A stretch of DNA of 64,000 bases from Metridium senile. Lineage: Eukaryota; Cnidaria; Anthozoa; Actiniaria; Metridiidae. The stretch is from assembly GCA_949775045.1 (NCBI GenBank), contig OX459104.1, positions 9,161,655-9,225,654 on the forward strand, in the 5' to 3' direction. The position numbers and the translations under genes were made by a program. Below are positions 12,223 to 64,000 of this stretch, in pieces. Under the pieces are notes generated by a model. It was not told the origin of the DNA, did not search any database, and worked only from the letters and a program-made list of their open reading frames with translations. Position 1 is the stretch's first letter, and the number at the start of each line of letters is the position of its first letter.

Positions 12223-13009
12223 AGCTATAGAAGCATGTGTCAAAGACATTGATACATGGATGTCAACTAATAAACTTAAACTAAACAAAGACAAAACTGA
12301 AATACTTATAATTGGATCGCAGTTTAGGCCACACCCAGGTATTGAGGGTATTGCAGTTTCAGATGAATACGTACGAGCCTCTGACTACGCACGAAACATT
12401 GGAGTTATATTTGACAAGCACATAACATTGGAAAAACACGTCACAAACACTTGTAAATCAGCTTTCTATCACTTAAGGAATATTGCCAAAATAAGAGACT
12501 GTCTAACACAAAGTGATGCAGAGACCTTAGTGCATACATTCATTTCGTCCAAACTAGACTACTGTAATGCACTCTTATATGGCCTTCCACAGTGCGTCCT
12601 TGACAAACTTCAGTATGTGCAAAACTGTGCGGCACGTCTTGTGACAAGAACCAAGCGATCGGAACACATTACTCCAGTTCTACGAGAATTGCACTGGCTG
12701 CCAGTAAGGCAGAGAATTATATACAAAATATTACTCCTTACCTATAAAGCACTTAACTCTATGGCTCCAACGTACTTAACCGATTTACTACAACGCTACA
12801 CACCACCAAGACAACTAAGATCGTCATCAAAAAATCTACTCAAAGTACTAAATAGCAACCTGAAGTCTTATGGCGAAAGAACCTTCCAAGTAGCTGCCCC
12901 TAAACTTTGGAATGAACTTCCCGAAAACGTTAAGATCGGCAATTCAATAAACGAATTTAAAACCAGCATAAAGACATTACTTTTTAGAGACGCTTTTCAG
13001 ATATATTAA
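12223..13009 (+). pseudogene. LINE ORF2 C-terminal region
   Basis: The frame continues from the broken RT: DTWMSTNKLKLN, ARNIGVIFD, SSKLDYCNALLYGLP, LHWLPVRQRIIYK, then WNELPENV and a stop at 13007-13009. The LHWLPV-R motif and the SLDYCN-type motif mark the CR1/L2/Rex group of cnidarian and deuterostome LINEs. The second, minus-strand LINE fragment at 26.6-27.25 kb is related but clearly a different subfamily. Confidence 0.88.
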
Positions 13010-13249
13010 GATAGATAAGTTGAAACTTGAAATAGAATAGAACAATAACGAGTATAGATACATAGACAAATAGATAACTTTTAATTTCAATTTACATACA
13101 TCGAATACATATAACTTTTAATATAAATTCATATTCATAAAACAATAGATTACTTTAAATATCATTCTTTCAATTAGTTATTGTAAAGCGCCATTGAGCT
13201 TCCGGAAATGGCGCTATAAAAATGCTTATTTATTATTATTATTATTATT

Positions 13250-14370
13250 GAAACTCCTATATTAGCCCGCGCGACATGTAAATTCACATCCCAGCTCTTT
13301 TTAGTAACACCAAAACACCCTACCCTTCTCCTGACCGTAAAAATTGGTTTTCCCCGCTATACTCCCGTGCGCTGGATTTTGTAACTTGCGATCATTTCCG
13401 TAAACTTCCGATCGAAATATTTATAGTAAATGGATGATCTTCGCCGAAAGAAATGTCAAAGAAACAAAAAACCTAGCAAAGAAAAAAACTGAAATCTAAG
13501 GATCTTCCTCAGGTTTCAGTTCCCCTCAAGACATCTGAAATTACAAAATGAAAAGTAAAATAATTTCCACGGCTAGCGATAGCGATTAGGATATTAATCA
13601 AAGGCCACCTATGGCCAACTCGTGGATCATTGTTAGAACATTTTGAAAGCGCTTAGTGTTTAGACCACTTTTAATGTTGACTTTGTAGGATATATTTAAA
13701 AAATCTCAGTCGATATTATATGAAAATAATGAATGTTAGCATATTGAAAAGACAAGGCATTGATTTCAAACAAAGAAAACTTTATTTATAATAGATTTGA
13801 AATTGATGTAATTCTGAACTTTCTATAATAAAAAAATAATAAAGATATTATTAAATAAAAATATGATATGTATCAATCTTAATTGTAAGGCCAATCGGGG
13901 CCCTAAAATCGCCGTAATATAAGGTGATCTAATGCGATTTTAGCAAACAGCTATTGCACATGTAGATTAACTATATATTAAAAAGATGAAGTATGTTTTG
14001 AAAATATTGATATTTATCAAAAAACATGTAATTATAATAGTTACTTGTTTCTTTGCTTTGGTGGCAGTTTGTATTGGAATGATCCAGCTTTCATGTCGTT
14101 GTTTTTATCTACTTCGCTGATCAATCTGCTTTCTGATAATTCGAGGATCGAGTTGGTTCGAGTATAATAAACGGTGTGATATGGACATGTTTTAGAAAAA
14201 ACTCTTTCCGTAAAAACGTTAGAAAATAACAGCTAGCAATTGTATAATGTCTTGAGCAAACAATATACCCAAAGCCAACGCTGATTTGGAAGAGTAAGTC
14301 GATGTAGAAGTACGAGAAACCCAAATAAATTTGGGTTCAAATCCAAGATGGCGAATTGCTTGGGCTTCCT
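13250..14370. other. AT-rich stretch without recognised gene
   Basis: No exon with family features on either strand. Short palindromic and poly-A/T tracts only. Confidence 0.45.
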
Positions 14371-14440
14371 GTGGTATTTGGGCTTCCTGTGTTATTTGGG
14401 CTTCCTGTGTTATTTGGGCTTCCTGTGGTTCATTACCTCG
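14371..14440 (+). repeat. 18-bp tandem repeat, about four units
   Basis: The unit ATTTGGGCTTCCTGTGTT is repeated, with TGTGGT variants in the outer copies. The same word occurs once more near 46611-46627. A frame over it reads repeated IWASC, a by-product of the period being divisible by three. Confidence 0.8.
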
Positions 14441-14676
14441 TGCTATGAACGACTCAGCCGTTTTTAAGCCGTTTCGGGATGCACGTTTTAAAATTCAACG
14501 TAAACAAATCATAACAAAATATTTACAATGCAGTATGTTTGTTTTTGTTATTTTTTTTGTTATGTCTTTTCTTGAATTGATAGACTCCTCAATCATTCTG
14601 ATCATGCGCGAAGGAATATCTGATTTAGTGACCTGTCGCATATAAATAATTTTGCTTAAAAACTTAAAATTAGAAA

Positions 14677-15126
14677 AAAAACACCATTTTTTACGTTATT
14701 AATAATAAGTATGCACTCATTGTTGGTGATAACTTTTATGTGCGATTATATAGTGAAGTGTCTCACATGAGAAGTTAAACTGACTATTTGGGGTACAAAT
14801 TTTGAATTTACATATATACTACATGGTGTGTATAGCTTTGCGAGGTTAGAACGTGACCCCTATGGTGGGGTAAGTTACAAGTGGGATGGGGTAGGTCGTG
14901 ACGTGTTTACACAGGTAGCCCAAAGTGGGGGAGGGGGTCTTGATTACCTCATTACACAGGAAACCCAATTGGGAGAGTGGTTGTTTGAAAGATGATGTAA
15001 TGCATATGCTGACCAAAATCTTGGGGCTCAAAAGTTTACACTGACGATCTAGTGAGTGATCGAGTGAGTTACACTTCCGGTTCAAAAGACCCATCCCAAT
15101 AACTCGAGGATCTTCGATCCATGAGT
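14677..15126. repeat. Dispersed repeat, full-length copy (about 440 bp)
   Basis: Contains in order CACCATTTTTTACGTTATTA, GAACGTGACCCCTATGGTGG, a G-rich patch AAAGTGGGGGAGGGGG and a 3' end AACTCGAGGATCTTCGATCC. The copy at 40471-40905 is collinear, and the one at 12028 has only the 5' part. No protein is conserved between copies. Confidence 0.75.
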
Positions 15127-16070
15127 TAAAAACAAGTTTATGGATAAATGAATATTACTTTTCTGTAAGTAGGAAATTGTAGTAAATCAGTAACTATGCT
15201 GTAATGGAGTTGTTGTCGTTTTAATTTTATGCATTTTTTCAGTCCTCAAATTTGAACTCAATTTGGTAGTCTTTAAAAAAAAAAACGTGCTCAAAATTAC
15301 ATTTTTGACGAACAATTCCATTAGTTCAGGACAGATTTGAAATGCTTAGAATGTTGTACAAAGGTTAGACATATCTGGTATTGTGTAATCCTCTATACGA
15401 TCAGTTTTAATTTATTTAAAATGCAAATGTTTTGAAAGGGTGAAACCTGAACCAAGCTGCTTATCGGCCGTGTACGTGTTTGACTGACGTTCACTTTTAC
15501 TATTTACTACCTTGTATGATGCACGGTTTTAGTGTTTGTACTCTAAGCATGCCCTAGCTATAACTTTAGCTAAAGTTACATAAAGTTTTTGTTGGTGCAT
15601 TTTTTATTATCAAAATCTTATAAAAAATATGTACTAGTTTTCTTTGACAATCTCTTTTATTTACATATTTTATAGCATATTTTGATATAACATATTATGA
15701 AACATTGCAACAATTGACCAATACGAGGGGGGCGTAAGGGTTTGCGTAAGGGTTAAGGGTTTCGATTTTGAGCGGTTTTGCGGTTTTTAAAAACCCTAAG
15801 CTGCGGTTTTGCGGTTTTACAAAGCTGTTGGGTGTGCGGTTTTTCACGATTTTTAGGTATCCTCTTGGTGCGGTTATGGTTCAGTAAATTTCAACGCGGT
15901 TTTGGTTCATTTTTTTCCCGGTTTTACGGTATCCAACACCCCCTTACGCCCCCTCCAATACTTATAAATTTTCAACATCATGGTTCAATTGTACGATATT
16001 ACAAAGAAAATTTATCAATATTGGCAGCACTTACATAAGCTTTACTTAACACTAGTACTAGAAAAGTGTA
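15127..16070. other. Non-coding stretch with G/T-rich simple sequence
   Basis: At 15725-15930 are irregular repeats of GCGGTTTT and GGTTTT mixed with GTAAGGGTTAAGGG. They are too irregular for a telomere array. The remainder shows nothing recognisable. Confidence 0.45.
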
Positions 16071-16071
16071 G

Positions 16072-16140
16072 TGCTTGGATTCGAACCGGATTACAGTTCA
16101 CAAATGATAGTTTGGGGTCAAGTACACTGACATAAACTTT
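16072..16140 (-). repeat. tRNA-like SINE fragment
   Basis: Read on the minus strand the segment ends with CCGGTTCGAATCC, a good match to the B box/T-loop of a tRNA, preceded by a loop region but with no convincing A box, acceptor stem or anticodon arm. A tRNA-derived SINE remnant is more likely than a tRNA gene. A similar signal (minus strand, TTCGAATCCGGATGG with an upstream AGTGGTTAAAGAC) lies at about 23755-23815. Confidence 0.4.
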
Positions 16141-16590
16141 ATCATAATATTCATAATATTATAATATTCATGGGTTGCCTGTGTTGAGCCCACATTTTCG
16201 TGCATGGTCAGTGACTATATAGTACGAGTTTTACTGGCCACCATTTTGTAAGCAAAGTTTAAGCTGAATAAAGCCAAAGTTATGGTTACAACAAATTCAC
16301 AAGCCCGTGCGTTAACATACCATATTTATTTGAAGAACATATTAATTTCCTAAAACCGTTTAAATTAATGTTTTTCGACGTATATATGTTTTGGTAATGT
16401 AAATGAGATAATTCTGAATAAAGGTTTTGAAATTATTTGAATTTTAGAACACGAATCCGAAGTATTGTAAAGTACATTGTCTTCAGTTATGTAATGCTTG
16501 CGATCCAAGTCAACATAAACCTCATTTTCACCGCAATCCTTTCAAATTCTTTAGCATTTAAACGTTGTTTTAAATTAAACAACACTGTTG

Positions 16591-16709
16591 CAAGAGCAAA
16601 TAACTAATACTCGCTATACTATATAATGTGTCATTTCTATTTATTAATTCCTTCAACAGACTAAATATCTTAGTTTTCTCGTATAGCGAGTATTAGTTAT
16701 TTGCTCTTG
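16591..16709. repeat. Hairpin MITE, 29-bp perfect arms
   Basis: The left arm begins CAAGAGCAAATAACTAATAC and the right arm is its exact complement, extended through CTCGCTATA, separated by about 60 bp. Likely a small non-autonomous DNA element. Target-site duplication not clear. Confidence 0.7.
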
Positions 16710-16714
16710 AAATA

Positions 16715-17928
16715 TTATATTCTAAACTTATATTAGTTCAGTATAATTGGTCCCAACGGGATATCCCTCGCGGGACTTTAACAAAAATAGTGCAAATTTT
16801 ACATACATCAACAAAAGCACATGCTGGCTTTTCACTGCAACTGCAACTCGGTGGTGTTGCCAAGGTTTTTTTTCTTAACTCTTATAATCTGCTGTACGGG
16901 AGATCGCTTCACCCAAACGTCGATCAATCATAACTCCAAAAAATACCTTCATCTCAAAATTCGTCTTCAAAATTAAACTGAATTTTCTTAGAATGTATGA
17001 CATTAATGGAGCTTGATCTGCACTGTAGAAAACAGAAATGTATTTGTCGGCTTGAAAATGCGCCCTCGTGAAAAATCGCGAAAAATTGGAACTATCAGAA
17101 AAACTACGTTGGCAACTTTTTTTTTCAAAGAACGATCAATTTCCGTGAAAATTCCAACGTAGCTGTAGCAAGGTACTTGAATGCTACAGTAATGTTCAAA
17201 TAAGTGTAAAGTTGTCTTTGTTAGTAGTCCTATTTATCAGAAAACCTTTCAAGTGAATCAAAAATATCATAGCTCCCCCCTCCCCCTCTTCCAGCACACA
17301 TTCTTAGTTTCCTTAATCAAAATAATTATTGAATCCTTTGTATAGCTGCGCAAAAGTATACTCAAGGTTTTATTGTCTTTGGCCAAGACAATTTATTCTC
17401 TCAGGGCCTCGACTTCTCGGATAAGGACGTAATGCCAAAGGTCCCGTCTGCCTTCATTCTAATTCCTATATAAGATGGACGTAAAAGGTCCTGTTGTGCT
17501 CTACGAAAAGAGCATTGAATTGTCACAGAGAGTACATATGAATATTTTTCTTGCACTTTTAAGGAAGAATTCGAAAGTTATGGTCTCACGGGATACTCCT
17601 ACGTCATAATTTACTTGATAATCGACTAATTCTGCAATGCAAAATTGTTCTGCAAAGCGTTTCATTGCGACTTTTTTTTTATCCGATTAATCAATAAGTT
17701 CAATATGCATTTTACGAATTCGCTTGGATTTATTTTTATCATGGCCAACCTCGACTTGAAACAATTGTTTTGTAACTATCCAAGCGAATTCAGGAAAGGT
17801 CTCTTGGAGATGTGAATTTTGTTGTTATTAATTACTGATTGCTTTCACTAAATACTACTTCAAACGTACTTGATGATTGGCTTATTGTGATTACAGCTAA
17901 TATTATACAGATTATGCTCAAACAACTC
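16715..17928. other. Upstream intergenic region, no gene recognised
   Basis: No coding exon seen. There is a short hairpin at about 17717-17790 (GAATTCGCTTGGA and its complement) and a C-rich run near 17276-17290. Confidence 0.4.
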
Positions 17929-18084
17929 CATCCCACCCCTAGTGGGCTCTACTAGAGTCACATTCCTTGGATGGTTTCGTGCTTTGACGTTTACTTCTGT
18001 GTCACGTTTGCCCCAGACAGTGTACAATTACAGTATAGCTGCAGAGTACATTACGCGAAGGCCAGTTACTGAATAGTTGTAAAG
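17929..18084 (+). promoter_or_regulatory. Putative promoter/5' UTR of the main gene
   Basis: It directly precedes the start codon at 18085 and is homologous to 9028-9172. The best-conserved words are TTTGCCCCAGACAGTG and CATTACGCGAAGG. A transcription start cannot be placed from sequence. The in-frame codons just before the ATG include a TAG (GAATAG), which supports the chosen start. Confidence 0.45.

Positions 18085-64000
<45,916 letters not shown>

Larger units (their letters stand above)
10030..13249 (+). mobile_element. Degenerate CR1/L2-like non-LTR retrotransposon
   Basis: A LINE ORF2 relic in order: an N-terminal part with RRGCRAGRHKQRPI (10034-10437), an endonuclease part (about 10420-10925; TETWLSD, VIIYRPPPSR, GDFNFH), reverse transcriptase (10906-12027), and the C-terminal segment (12223-13009). 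The 3' end at 13181-13249 has the stem-like TGTAAAGCGCCATTGAGC, then GGCGCTATAAAAAT, then an (ATT)n tail, as known for L2-type LINEs. It is inactive: a frameshift near 10430, a deletion joining endonuclease to RT near 10920, and an insertion at 12028-12222. It sits between the two signal-peptide exons. Confidence 0.85.

Noticed and set aside
14331..14645. 104-codon frame with IWASC repeats
   Set aside because: Generated by the 18-bp tandem repeat.
15725..15930. Interstitial telomere repeat
   Set aside because: Units are irregular GCGGTTTT and GGTTTT rather than a fixed TTAGGG-type array.
16072..16140. tRNA gene on the minus strand
   Set aside because: Only the T-loop/B box is good; no paired acceptor stem or clear anticodon arm.

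Overview
This is eukaryotic nuclear DNA, AT-rich, with spliceosomal introns and dense transposons. The one clear host gene is on the + strand. It encodes an extracellular mosaic protein: signal peptide, five FN3 domains, CUB, a damaged FN3, CUB, FN3, a short Pro/Thr linker, then NIDO-AMOP-VWD and the MUC4/SUSD2-type region that follows VWD. This domain set, the CR1/L2-like and gypsy-like relics and the many small TIR elements suggest a cnidarian, probably an anthozoan (coral or anemone). The organism assignment is inference.

Layout. 1-9.0 kb holds no recognised gene: a TA-flanked MITE, a 1-kb tandem duplication, and a tandem array with a period of about 110 bp. At 9173 there is a signal-peptide exon with its upstream region, an older duplicate of the one at 18085. 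Between them lie a degenerate CR1/L2-like LINE (10.0-13.25 kb) and other repeats. The gene model starts at 18085. A segmental duplication (19.0-27.4 kb and 29.65-35.4 kb) carries the first two FN3 exons twice. Each copy has its own later insertions, and the other copy gives the empty site. 35.4-43.7 kb is a transposon-rich intron with gypsy integrase relics, a reverse-transcriptase ORF inside inverted repeats, and a LINE relic with a 2A-like motif. From 43775 to the window end the exons are closely spaced, and the gene continues past 64000.

I checked splice phases by hand. Every FN3 exon, the linker exon and each complete CUB unit (two exons) is phase 1 at both outer ends, so domains can be added, lost or skipped without shifting the frame. 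From the signal peptide to the window edge I count 23 exons and about 1,660 codons.

Most interesting signal: the duplicated FN3-2 exons differ at about 24 of 285 bases (15 residues changed), while the introns next to them differ by only about 2-4%. The FN3-1 pair shows 7 replacement and 1 silent difference. The two signal-peptide exons differ at 4 bases, all replacement. This is what a diversifying, possibly recognition-type, extracellular receptor or adhesion protein would look like, but population and expression data are needed to separate that from relaxed constraint.
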